Shown in pieces: positions 1-5,851 of a stretch of 5,950 nucleotides of DNA; the stretch's first letter is position 1, and each line of letters starts with the position of its first letter. The position numbers and the translations under genes were made by a program. The notes below the pieces were generated by a model that did no database searches, was not told where the DNA came from, and saw only the letters and a list, made by a program, of their open reading frames with translations. Source of the stretch: an uncultured Ruminococcus sp. (lineage in GTDB: Bacteria > Bacillota > Clostridia > Oscillospirales > Ruminococcaceae); assembly GCA_902783235.1 (NCBI GenBank), contig CACZQG010000130.1:1-5950 (forward strand). The letters run 5' to 3'.

Positions 1-123
1 AATACTCGTGTATTGCAAGGCTTTCTGACGCAGAGAAATTTTCTATCTGGCAAGTATTGTTGGCAAGGTTTAGTTGGGGGAGCAATAATATATTCGCCTT
101 GCATTTAGCTTTGAGCAATACAC
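1..123. other. Intergenic, no gene recognised
   Basis: No ORF with a ribosome binding site or recognisable product is seen here. Two short complementary pairs are present: 8-16 with 115-123 (GTGTATTGC / GCAATACAC) and 15-21 with 96-102 (GCAAGGC / GCCTTGC). They could fold the segment loosely, but the loops are long and nothing ties them to a known RNA. The segment is probably the 3' flank of a gene outside the window. Confidence 0.4.
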
Positions 124-158
124 AAAAAATGTCAGCCAAAAAACGGCTGACATTTTTT
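124..158. terminator. Bidirectional intrinsic terminator
   Basis: A perfect 14-bp inverted repeat (AAAAAATGTCAGCC at 124-137, complement at 145-158) encloses a 7-nt A-rich loop. The stem core GTCAGCC/GGCTGAC is followed by six T on the + strand, and the A-run gives six T on the - strand, so it can terminate in either direction. No gene precedes it inside the window, so it most likely closes a unit lying to the left and insulates the promoter at 288. Confidence 0.85.
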
Positions 159-287
159 AGTCAATATCGCATACGGCAAAGTGATGCCGCTTTTTGGCTT
201 TTTATACGAAAAATAGGCAAAAAATGTACCGTTTGTAAGCCTTAAATATATACCTGTATCAGCTCCACAGCTTTTTTGAAAAATCCC

Positions 288-316
288 TTGCATTCCGAAA
301 AAAAGTATGCTATAAT
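288..316 (+). promoter_or_regulatory. Sigma-A promoter for the dockerin gene
   Basis: The -35 box TTGCAT (288-293) is separated by 17 bp from a perfect -10 box TATAAT (311-316). The box is preceded by TGC, giving an extended -10 (TATGCTATAAT). Transcription should start near 323, leaving a leader of roughly 300 nt before the start codon of CDS 1. It is the best promoter-like sequence upstream of that gene. A second TTGACA at 385-390 lacks a good -10 at normal spacing. Confidence 0.75.
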
Positions 317-433
317 GAAAAAAGTCCCGGTAGCAATAAATACATAATCACTGCACAATGCCGGGGTTAAATTATGAAAAAGCATTGACAAATATGAAAA
401 TATAAATGCAAATATTAAACAGATAGATAAAGA

Positions 434-439
434 TATAGT
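434..439 (+). promoter_or_regulatory. Possible second -10 box
   Basis: TATAGT matches the -10 consensus at five of six positions and would start transcription near 446, right at the first palindrome (448-457). That placement would suit repression by a bound regulator. No acceptable -35 box lies 16-18 bp upstream (AATATT at 411-416), so it is offered only as a weak alternative to the promoter at 288-316. Confidence 0.2.
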
Positions 440-447
440 ATTGTTTT

Positions 448-492
448 AAAACGTTTTCCGAATTTTTTCTGTAAGCAGTTCCGAAAACGTTT
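448..492. promoter_or_regulatory. Paired LacI/CcpA-like operator palindromes
   Basis: Two CG-centred palindromes, AAAACGTTTT (448-457) and AAACGTTT (485-492), lie in inverted orientation with centres 36 bp apart. The longer arms 449-462 and 479-492 are complementary over 13 of 14 positions. The core fits the operator style of LacI/GalR regulators and is close to the clostridial/bacillar cre pattern for CcpA (TGWAARCGYTWNCW). My count is 12 of 14 for the reverse strand of the first site and 11 of 14 for the second. The position is downstream of the promoter at 288-316, which would give roadblock-type control. The same sequence could instead act as an RNA hairpin with a 16-nt loop; no T-run follows, so it is not a terminator. 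Confidence 0.5.
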
Positions 493-607
493 AACGCCGA
501 TCCTCAGTCTGATGGATGTCAGCATCTGCTGCCGTGGTCAGGGCAGTAAGTAGCAGCATCGGGATGATGGGATCAGCACATTATATGAAGAAATGATAAA
601 ACGAAAT

Positions 608-612
608 GGAGG
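608..612 (+). promoter_or_regulatory. RBS fixing the start of the dockerin gene
   Basis: GGAGG sits 7 nt before the ATG at 620. An in-frame ATG at 593 would place this Shine-Dalgarno inside the coding sequence and has none of its own. The signal peptide also begins properly (Met-Arg-Leu-Lys-Lys) only at 620. Confidence 0.85.
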
Positions 613-619
613 AAGAATT

Positions 620-2947
620 ATGAGACTCAAGAAACTCATGTCAGCTGCTGTTGCAGGTATGCTGACCATCACTTCCTATGCTGCACCGGCTGTGACCTAT
701 ACCACTACCACTATGGTCGCAGAGGCTGCATCAACAAAGGAAGTAGATGCTGATTCACTGCCCTACACACTCTATGCCGACAACATCAACAATGGCAAGA
801 GACAGGCAAACTTTATACTTACCGGAGATCTGAAAAAGGCTAAGAAGCTGGTGGTCAATATGTCCACCACCTGTGAAGAAAACGCAACAGTCGCAGCATA
901 CGGTCTTGGAACAACTATCGCTCCGTCCTACTGGGAGAATATTGATACAGAAGTAATTACCGAGGGCGCAGGAAATTTCACAATGGAAATAGATGTTCCC
1001 GAAAGATTGCAGGGCAAGATCAACAAGCTGGGTATCGGTATATGGTATCCAAAGGACAGCTCACCCTTTGTTGTTAAATCCATTACTGCCGACGGTGTTG
1101 CCGATATCCCCGACCCCATCGAGCCTGTAACAGGAGATACAGTTCTCCCCGAAACACAGAATGACAAGAGCGGCGATTGCAGCTTTGTGGATAACGGCGA
1201 CGGCACAGCTGCTGTAAGCTCCACTCTCTCGGCTCAGTTTGAGACCTCCAAGGGTGATACCACCTTTGAATATCCCGTAAAAGCAGGCAAAAGCTATAAA
1301 TTTGACCTGAACAGCTTCAAAATTGATGATATTGAAAACGCTCGGCTCCAGTCGATTGAATTTGTTGCAGCCTGTGATGATTTCAACATGGACGAGATAA
1401 ATTATACAGGCGGTATCAGTATCAAGCCCCAGGACGGCAGCGACGAGACCTGGTTCGATGACGACAAGGAATACAAAGCTGAATTCTGCGGCGGATATGC
1501 AAAGTTTATATGGGACGTCCCCGAAAATATCCAGCCTCTGGTGGACGGAACAGGTTCTGTAAGCTTCAATTACATTCTCGGCAAGGATAAGTCCATGACA
1601 GGCACCGACGACGAAGGAAGCGTACTGGAATATGCACCTATCCCGGAGCTGACTCTTTGCGCTTGTACTGCTACCTATACCCGAAAGGCAGTTGTTCCTT
1701 ACACAGAAACAGTAAAACAGACAAAGAGTACAGTCATCAGCATGGGCAAAAATGCTAAATTTGAAATTAAAGATCTGGATCTCAGCCGAATGGATCAGCT
1801 TTCCGCTGTTAAATTCTCATTCAATATGAAGAGCGAGATGCAGAAATTTATAGGTGCCTTCGGCTGCTCACTGGACGAGGAAAAGACCGGCACCACATGG
1901 TATACCACATCCAACATATGCGTTATCAACAACGGTCCGAAATTTGACGTAATGTGGATAATCCCCGAAAACCTGAGAGATGCTGTATGGGGCGGCTCAA
2001 GTGCCAATATCATGGCAGGCTACTGGTACGGCGACAAGGAGGGGGGAGATGTTATTCCCTCAGTAACTGTTGATTCCATTGAATACTATATATCCAGATT
2101 CCCCGAGGATGATCTTGTGCTTACAAACACTCTGGGTAAAACTGCTCCCAAAAAGCTGGAGCTTATTGAAGGCAAGGTATATTCTGTAGATGCAAACCTG
2201 GAAACCGCAGTATTTGAATCCACCGACACATCTGTTGCAACTGTTAAAAACGGTGTTATAAAAGCAGTAGCTCCGGGTGTTGCGGATATTGTTGTCACAT
2301 CTCCCATGGGTCAGGAAGCAAGGATAAGCATAACTGTTACACCGGCTCCCGTTACCACAACTGCTGTTACTACTACAGCTGTCACCACCACAACTACTAT
2401 TGTGACCACTACGGCAGCTACCACATCTATTGAATCCTCCGTAACATCAACAGATGCAGTTTCTGTTACAGATCCTGTAAATACTACTACCGCAGCAGAA
2501 ACAACCACAGTTACACAAACTGAAACAGATAAGATCACTTCTACGGATGTGCCTGCTGTGACCACCACATCAGCAATAGCCACCACAACAGCTTCAAGCA
2601 CCACTTCAAGGACTACCACAAATGCAGTTACCACTACACAGGCTGTAACTACCACAGATGCCCCGGTACAGACTACCACATCTCCCATAGATATTGATAT
2701 TACAGATCTTAACTACGGTGATATCGACCTGAACGGTACAGTAGAGCTTGCAGATGTTACCTGTCTGGCAAAGCACCTGCTGAATCCTTCGTCCAATCCT
2801 CTGGGTGAGGATCCGGTCTCTGCACAGAGAGCTAAGCTCCAGGCTGATCTTAACGGCGATGGAAAGATCGACACGGTAGACCTGTCAAAGATCATAGAGT
2901 TCAATCTTGGTAAGCTGACTGCTTCTGCACTGTCACCTAAGAAATAA
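620..2947 (+). CDS. Secreted dockerin protein, three CBM-like modules
   Basis: This 775-residue exported protein is probably a non-catalytic cellulosome component. Residues 1-36 form a signal peptide (MRLKK, hydrophobic core, likely cleavage after AEA). Three divergent modules of one beta-rich fold follow at about 50-158, 185-356 and 372-494. They share a signature near the end: DVPERL (125), WDVPENI (298) and WIIPENL (446). Residues about 497-574 resemble a Big_2 bacterial Ig-like domain (DTSVATVKNGVIKAVAPG). About 575-690 is a Thr-rich linker. The C-terminus is a type I dockerin with two calcium loops, DIDLNGTVELAD (701-712) and DLNGDGKIDTVD (743-754). Dockerins bind scaffoldin cohesins, so the protein should be mounted on a cell-surface complex. 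Carbohydrate binding by the three modules is inferred from the architecture; no glycosidase, esterase or lyase motif is visible. It is a single-gene unit with its own promoter and a terminator at 3178. The dockerin assignment is firm; the role of the modules is not. Confidence 0.9.
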   Translation: MRLKKLMSAAVAGMLTITSYAAPAVTYTTTTMVAEAASTKEVDADSLPYTLYADNINNGKRQANFILTGDLKKAKKLVVNMSTTCEENATVAAYGLGTTIAPSYWENIDTEVITEGAGNFTMEIDVPERLQGKINKLGIGIWYPKDSSPFVVKSITADGVADIPDPIEPVTGDTVLPETQNDKSGDCSFVDNGDGTAAVSSTLSAQFETSKGDTTFEYPVKAGKSYKFDLNSFKIDDIENARLQSIEFVAACDDFNMDEINYTGGISIKPQDGSDETWFDDDKEYKAEFCGGYAKFIWDVPENIQPLVDGTGSVSFNYILGKDKSMTGTDDEGSVLEYAPIPELTLCACTATYTRKAVVPYTETVKQTKSTVISMGKNAKFEIKDLDLSRMDQLSAVKFSFNMKSEMQKFIGAFGCSLDEEKTGTTWYTTSNICVINNGPKFDVMWIIPENLRDAVWGGSSANIMAGYWYGDKEGGDVIPSVTVDSIEYYISRFPEDDLVLTNTLGKTAPKKLELIEGKVYSVDANLETAVFESTDTSVATVKNGVIKAVAPGVADIVVTSPMGQEARISITVTPAPVTTTAVTTTAVTTTTTIVTTTAATTSIESSVTSTDAVSVTDPVNTTTAAETTTVTQTETDKITSTDVPAVTTTSAIATTTASSTTSRTTTNAVTTTQAVTTTDAPVQTTTSPIDIDITDLNYGDIDLNGTVELADVTCLAKHLLNPSSNPLGEDPVSAQRAKLQADLNGDGKIDTVDLSKIIEFNLGKLTASALSPKK
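2366..2689 (+). repeat. Thr-codon-rich low-complexity linker
   Basis: Inside CDS 1 this stretch is dominated by ACC/ACA/ACT threonine codons mixed with Val, Ala and Ser (repeated VTTT units). It encodes a flexible, probably O-glycosylated spacer of the kind that separates modules from the dockerin in Ruminococcus cellulosomal proteins. Near-repeats such as ACTACCACA make length change by slippage or recombination likely. On the opposite strand it creates a spurious Val-rich reading frame. Confidence 0.75.
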
Positions 2948-2963
2948 TTTTTCAAAAAAGAAT

Positions 2964-3127
2964 TAAAAAGGACGCTTTCTGAAGAAAGCTTGGCAAAGAC
3001 TTTTAGTTTCGCTCATACTTCTACTGTAATTGCAGCTTTAAGCACGAAGAACAGCTAAAAAGCGTGAATTAAGTTTCGTTTCGCTCATACTCTCATGCGC
3101 TCGGCAGTGGTGAGCTCGAAGAGCGGC
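2964..3127 (-). repeat. Intergenic repeat, two-module copy, inverted
   Basis: Read on the - strand, this segment matches the element at 5647-5808 in the same order. A first module (3127 to about 3061) contains CTCACCACTGCC and AGTATGAGCGAAACG. A second module (about 3060 to 3003) starts TTTTAGCTGTTCTTCG and contains AGCTGCAATTA. A tail hairpin follows (GCTTTC 2974-2979 with GAAAGC 2984-2989). It is the most diverged of the three copies and begins about 17 bp after the stop codon of CDS 1. The transcript of that gene would therefore carry the antisense of the element before reaching the terminator at 3178. Confidence 0.75.
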
Positions 3128-3177
3128 TATATTGTGATAATGATTATATGCTGAGTTTTACTTTTGGGGAAACACGC

Positions 3178-3210
3178 AAAACCCGACCCGTGGAATGGGT
3201 CGGGTTTTTT
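3178..3210 (+). terminator. Intrinsic terminator after the dockerin gene
   Basis: A perfect 12-bp stem, AAAACCCGACCC (3178-3189) with its complement at 3197-3208, encloses a 7-nt loop and ends in six T (3205-3210). It is the first strong terminator after CDS 1, about 230 nt beyond the stop codon. The A-run on the 5' side gives a short T-run on the - strand, so weak bidirectional action is possible. Confidence 0.9.
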
Positions 3211-3213
3211 AGT

Positions 3214-3228
3214 TTGCTATAATAGCAA
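3214..3228. promoter_or_regulatory. TTGCTAT/ATAGCAA palindrome
   Basis: TTGCTAT and ATAGCAA flank a single central A, a perfect 7-bp inverted repeat just after the terminator. It contains a TATAAT (3218-3223), but no -35 box lies at the right distance. It resembles a protein-binding site and shares half-sites with the segment overlapping the promoter of CDS 2 (3437-3457). Its function is unknown. Confidence 0.3.
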
Positions 3229-3282
3229 CTTTCCGAGGTAGAAGTTTAAAGCGTGGTCAAAAAAAGTGCAAGTCCGAATGTG

Positions 3283-3385
3283 TTCATGCTTTTTAGCTGC
3301 TCTTCGAGCTCACCACTGCCTAACGCTCAAAAGTATGAGCGAAAATAAAAGCTTTTGCGGAGCTTTTCTCGAAAAGCGACCCTTA
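3283..3385 (+). repeat. Intergenic repeat, one-module copy
   Basis: This copy has one head module (3295-3344) that matches 5647-5696 at 49 of 50 positions. It is joined directly to a tail (3346-3385) that is identical over 40 bases to 5769-5808. The second head module found in the other two copies is missing here. The tail holds two overlapping hairpins: AAAAGCT with AGCTTTT around TTTGCGG, and GCTTTT with AAAAGC around CTCG. A few bases 5' of the head (TTCATGCTTTTT) also match the segment before the second module of the inverted copy. It lies upstream of the CDS 2 promoter. Confidence 0.85.
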
Positions 3386-3416
3386 AATGCTTTTTATTAT
3401 GCCTTAAAAAAATATC

Positions 3417-3445
3417 TTGACTAATTTCGGATTTTGTGCTATTAT
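3417..3445 (+). promoter_or_regulatory. Sigma-A promoter for the chemoreceptor gene
   Basis: TTGACT (3417-3422) and TATTAT (3440-3445) are spaced by 17 bp, with TGC just before the -10 as an extended element. Start of transcription is expected near 3452, giving a leader of about 66 nt. TGCTAT (3437-3442) and ATAGCA (3452-3457) form an inverted repeat across the -10 and start site that could be an operator. This is a consensus-like promoter, so the gene may be well expressed unless repressed. Confidence 0.8.
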
Positions 3446-3503
3446 ATAAGTATAGCAGAAATACAACATATAACACGCAAAAACTAATAATAATCAATTT
3501 ATA

Positions 3504-3509
3504 AAGGAG
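3504..3509 (+). promoter_or_regulatory. RBS of the chemoreceptor gene
   Basis: AAGGAG lies 8 nt before the ATG at 3518. A second in-frame ATG at 3524 would be 14 nt away, so the first ATG is preferred. Confidence 0.85.
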
Positions 3510-3517
3510 TACACGCC

Positions 3518-5512
3518 ATGTTTATGTTTAAAAAATTTAAAATATCTGCCATCATCTCCATATGCGTAGCACTTGTAACCATTCTAAGTATGGCAATACT
3601 TTTTCTTGTACTGAACAGAGATGTATCATCAACTGTGGAAAACAAGTCCCTTGACAACATGATGACAGCACTTGAAGGGCAATCCAATCTTATCGACCAG
3701 TTTGTCAGCGATTCGGAAAGACTGCTGAAGGAATACGCTTCCGCAGATGAAATAACAAATATTATCCGTGAGCCCCAAAACCCCGAATACATAAAGAAGG
3801 CGCAGGAATACACCGAACGTTATTATTCCAAGCTGGACAAGTGGGAGGGGGTATATGTCAGCGACTGGAATACTCAGGTACTGGCTCACTCCAATGCCTC
3901 CGCAGTGGGCATGGTGGTGAGAAAAGGAGATGACCTCCAGCCCTACCGTGATACCATGACCGGCAGTCCGGAGGGATTTTTCAATGGGGGTGCCTTTATA
4001 TCCCCTGCCTCACAGCAGCTGATACTTAACCTGAGAATGGCAGTATATGATGATAAGGGTCAGCCTATAGGACTTGTAGGCGGCGGTCCCTTCCTTGAGG
4101 GAATGAACGATATCCTGAGCAAAATGGATATTTCCTCCCTGTCAGATGCGGAATATGCCATACTGGATCCCAAAAACAAGATCTACATATATAACTCCGA
4201 CAATGAAAAGTTCATGCAGGAGATAGATGACGAGGATATGCTCAGTATCATGGATAAAGCCGGTGAAAATGATGCAAAGGGCAGCCTGGAAACAAACAGC
4301 AGCACCATTGCATACAGATATCTGCCTACGCAGGGTCTTATCCTCACTATGAAATATGATACAGATACTCTAATGAAAGACAGCTCAACAATACAAAAAC
4401 GGTTTGTTATTATTGTGGGTATTGCCGAGCTTCTCATTATTCTTTTCACAGTGATAATCTCCAGGATCATTACAAAGCCCCTGGACAAGGTCACATCTGC
4501 CGTAAATTCCCTGGGAGAGCTTTCACTTAAAAAGAATGAAAGCATCCAGAAATATGCAGGCTCAAAGAGTGAGGTGGGTGAGATCACCGACTCGGTAAAT
4601 TCTCTGACAGCTACATGGCAGAATATTATGTCCACCCTGTCAGGCTGCTCTGCCGATCTGGAAAACGGTTCTCAGATGATGATGACCACTGTATCCTCTC
4701 TTTCAGACAGTGCCACCCAGAACACAAGAACAACGGAAACTCTTTCATCCGGTGCGGATCATGCCACATCTGCTCTTCATTCGGTAAATGACGAGATCGA
4801 AAGCATAACCACCATAGTAAACGAAAGCAAATCAATAAACCACCGCAGGATCAAGGAAGCAAACCGTATGCTTGCCAATTCAAACAGAATGTTTGAGAAT
4901 GTTACGGATAAGACTGAGGAAACAGAACAGAATATTGATGAGGCTATCGGCTATCTTAACGCCCTGACAGAGATCAACAGCAATGTAAAGAAAATACAGG
5001 AAATTGCAAGTCAGACAAACCTGCTGGCACTGAATGCTTCTATAGAGGCTTCAAGAGCCGGTGCAGCAGGCAAGGGCTTTGCAGTAGTTGCTCTGGAGAT
5101 AAAAACACTGTCACACAACTCCTCAAAGGCTGCAAATGCTATAGCGGCTGTATGTGCCGAAATGAACAACAATATTGAAAACATCAAAAACTGCTTTGGT
5201 GACATAATCACCTTTATCAAAACAGATATAACAGAGATACTGGAGGAAATGAGAAACGTTTCCACCAAGCTGAAGGATTCAATGGATGCCATCAACGGGG
5301 ATATGGATAAAATGGCTGAGATCATGGAGCATATCAGTACAGAGGCTTCCGAGCTTGATACTATAGTGGGACAGAATGCTGAGGGTATAGGCGATATCAA
5401 TGAGAAAACGCAGGATACCTACTCCAAGGTACGCCGTCTTGAAGAATTTATAAACAAGAACAAGCAGACCGCTCAGGAGATAAAGGATATCATTTCAAAA
5501 TTCGATGCATGA
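3518..5512 (+). CDS. Methyl-accepting chemotaxis protein (Cache sensor)
   Basis: This 664-residue transmembrane chemoreceptor should control a CheA/CheW kinase in response to an extracellular ligand. A first membrane helix (about 10-32) precedes a periplasm-facing, here extracellular, region of about 260 residues. That region looks like a double Cache domain: the first part carries LAHSN (122-126), SPAS (162-165) and GLVGGG (185-190), as in many clostridial receptors, and the second part runs about 205-290. A second membrane helix (about 296-318) leads into a HAMP domain (ITKPL at 318-322, to about 370). The signalling hairpin has arms of about 145 residues on each side of a tip at 513-520. 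The core motif [17 protein letters not shown] (499-515) is clear. The tip reads [17 protein letters not shown] instead of the usual AGE and ADE forms. No CheR-tethering C-terminal pentapeptide is seen. The ligand is unknown. No che or flagellar genes are nearby. Confidence 0.93.
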   Translation: MFMFKKFKISAIISICVALVTILSMAILFLVLNRDVSSTVENKSLDNMMTALEGQSNLIDQFVSDSERLLKEYASADEITNIIREPQNPEYIKKAQEYTERYYSKLDKWEGVYVSDWNTQVLAHSNASAVGMVVRKGDDLQPYRDTMTGSPEGFFNGGAFISPASQQLILNLRMAVYDDKGQPIGLVGGGPFLEGMNDILSKMDISSLSDAEYAILDPKNKIYIYNSDNEKFMQEIDDEDMLSIMDKAGENDAKGSLETNSSTIAYRYLPTQGLILTMKYDTDTLMKDSSTIQKRFVIIVGIAELLIILFTVIISRIITKPLDKVTSAVNSLGELSLKKNESIQKYAGSKSEVGEITDSVNSLTATWQNIMSTLSGCSADLENGSQMMMTTVSSLSDSATQNTRTTETLSSGADHATSALHSVNDEIESITTIVNESKSINHRRIKEANRMLANSNRMFENVTDKTEETEQNIDEAIGYLNALTEINSNVKKIQEIASQTNLLALNASIEASRAGAAGKGFAVVALEIKTLSHNSSKAANAIAAVCAEMNNNIENIKNCFGDIITFIKTDITEILEEMRNVSTKLKDSMDAINGDMDKMAEIMEHISTEASELDTIVGQNAEGIGDINEKTQDTYSKVRRLEEFINKNKQTAQEIKDIISKFDA

Positions 5513-5531
5513 TCTGATCTTAAAGACAATT

Positions 5532-5575
5532 AAAATGGCTGAGATACTCTCATCATGGGAGTATCTCAGCCATTT
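5532..5575. terminator. Hairpin terminator after the chemoreceptor gene
   Basis: A perfect 17-bp stem (5533-5549 with 5559-5575) can be extended by a T-G and a C-G pair, leaving a 5-nt loop. It starts about 20 nt after the stop codon. The 3' side ends in TTTCAATTTATT, a poor T-run, but the A-run at 5532-5535 gives TTTTA on the - strand. It could work in both directions. The left arm repeats 15 bases of the coding sequence upstream (5308-5322). Confidence 0.75.
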
Positions 5576-5646
5576 CAATTTATTGAAAACACAATTTTAA
5601 AGTCTTTTAGGGATATGCCGTCAGCTTTGCATCGTGTTTTCATTTC

Positions 5647-5808
5647 AGCTGCTCTTCGGGCTCACCACTGCCTAACGCTCAAAAGTATGAGCGAAACGTA
5701 ATTTAATTAACTCTTTTAGCTGCTCTTCGGGCTCATAGCTGCAATTATTCTGAACCTATGAGCGAATGTAAAAGCTTTTGCGGAGCTTTTCTCGAAAAGC
5801 GACCCTTA
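5647..5808 (+). repeat. Intergenic repeat, two-module copy
   Basis: The first module (5647-5696) is nearly identical to 3295-3344. After an AT-rich spacer (CGTAATTTAATTAACTC), a second related module begins with TTTTAGCTGCTCTTCG (5714). It contains an 8-bp stem, GCTCATAG (5731-5738) with CTATGAGC (5756-5763). The 40-base tail (5769-5808) is identical to 3346-3385. The whole arrangement corresponds to the inverted copy at 2964-3127. With the copy at 3283-3385 it brackets the chemoreceptor gene as direct repeats. No ORF is present, so it would have to be non-autonomous if mobile. Confidence 0.85.
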
Positions 5809-5812
5809 GCAT

Positions 5813-5851
5813 CTTTTCGGTACCGGAATTAAAAATTCCGGTACCGAAAAG
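5813..5851. repeat. 18-bp perfect inverted repeat
   Basis: CTTTTCGGTACCGGAATT (5813-5830) and its exact complement (5834-5851) enclose only AAA. The stem begins 5 nt after the repeat element at 5647-5808. Neither strand has a T-run following the stem, so ordinary intrinsic termination is unlikely. It may be the end of the adjoining repeat, a DNA cruciform or processing site, or part of another dispersed element. Confidence 0.7.

Larger units (their letters stand above)
323..619 (+). other. Long 5' leader of the dockerin gene
   Basis: This roughly 300-nt untranslated leader begins with a hairpin (325-332 pairing with 359-366, TCCCGGTA/TGCCGGGG, six Watson-Crick and two G-U pairs, 26-nt loop). 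An AT-rich stretch follows, then the palindrome pair at 448-492. A more GC-rich segment (about 495-580) contains short complementary pieces such as CTGCC 529-533 and GGCAG 542-546. A possible 13-codon ORF (ATG 512, TAG 551-553) lacks a ribosome binding site. No known riboswitch class was recognised. The length and structure leave room for regulation after initiation, but this is inference. Confidence 0.45.

Noticed and set aside
57..245. 62-codon ORF from a TTG start on the + strand
   Set aside because: It has no ribosome binding site, runs straight through the perfect terminator hairpin at 124-158, and its translation is low-complexity with no recognisable domain.
385..415. TTGACA-based second promoter before the dockerin gene
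   Set aside because: The -35 is perfect, but no hexamer at 16-18 bp resembles TATAAT. The nearest, AAATAT, is at 19 bp and matches only three positions.
449..492. Intrinsic terminator or attenuator
   Set aside because: The stem is AT-rich with a mismatch and is not followed by a T-run (TTAACGCCGA), so operator or non-terminating hairpin readings are better.
323..580. Known riboswitch (cyclic di-GMP, cobalamin, glycine types)
   Set aside because: The conserved cores of these classes that I could recall were not found. This is a by-eye check, not a covariance search.
593..619. Upstream in-frame ATG of the dockerin gene
   Set aside because: It lacks a Shine-Dalgarno and would put GGAGG (608-612) inside the gene. 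The signal peptide starts naturally at the ATG at 620.
2311..2688. Val-rich 125-codon frame on the - strand
   Set aside because: It is the antisense of the Thr-codon linker (ACx codons read as GTx-type Val codons), so it is a compositional shadow.
3218..3223. TATAAT as a -10 promoter box
   Set aside because: There is no -35 box 16-18 bp upstream, the sequence there being the terminator stem. The promoter at 3417-3445 is far better for CDS 2.
2964..5808. CRISPR-like array
   Set aside because: The repeats are long, few, in both orientations and separated by genes. There are no regular spacers and no cas genes.
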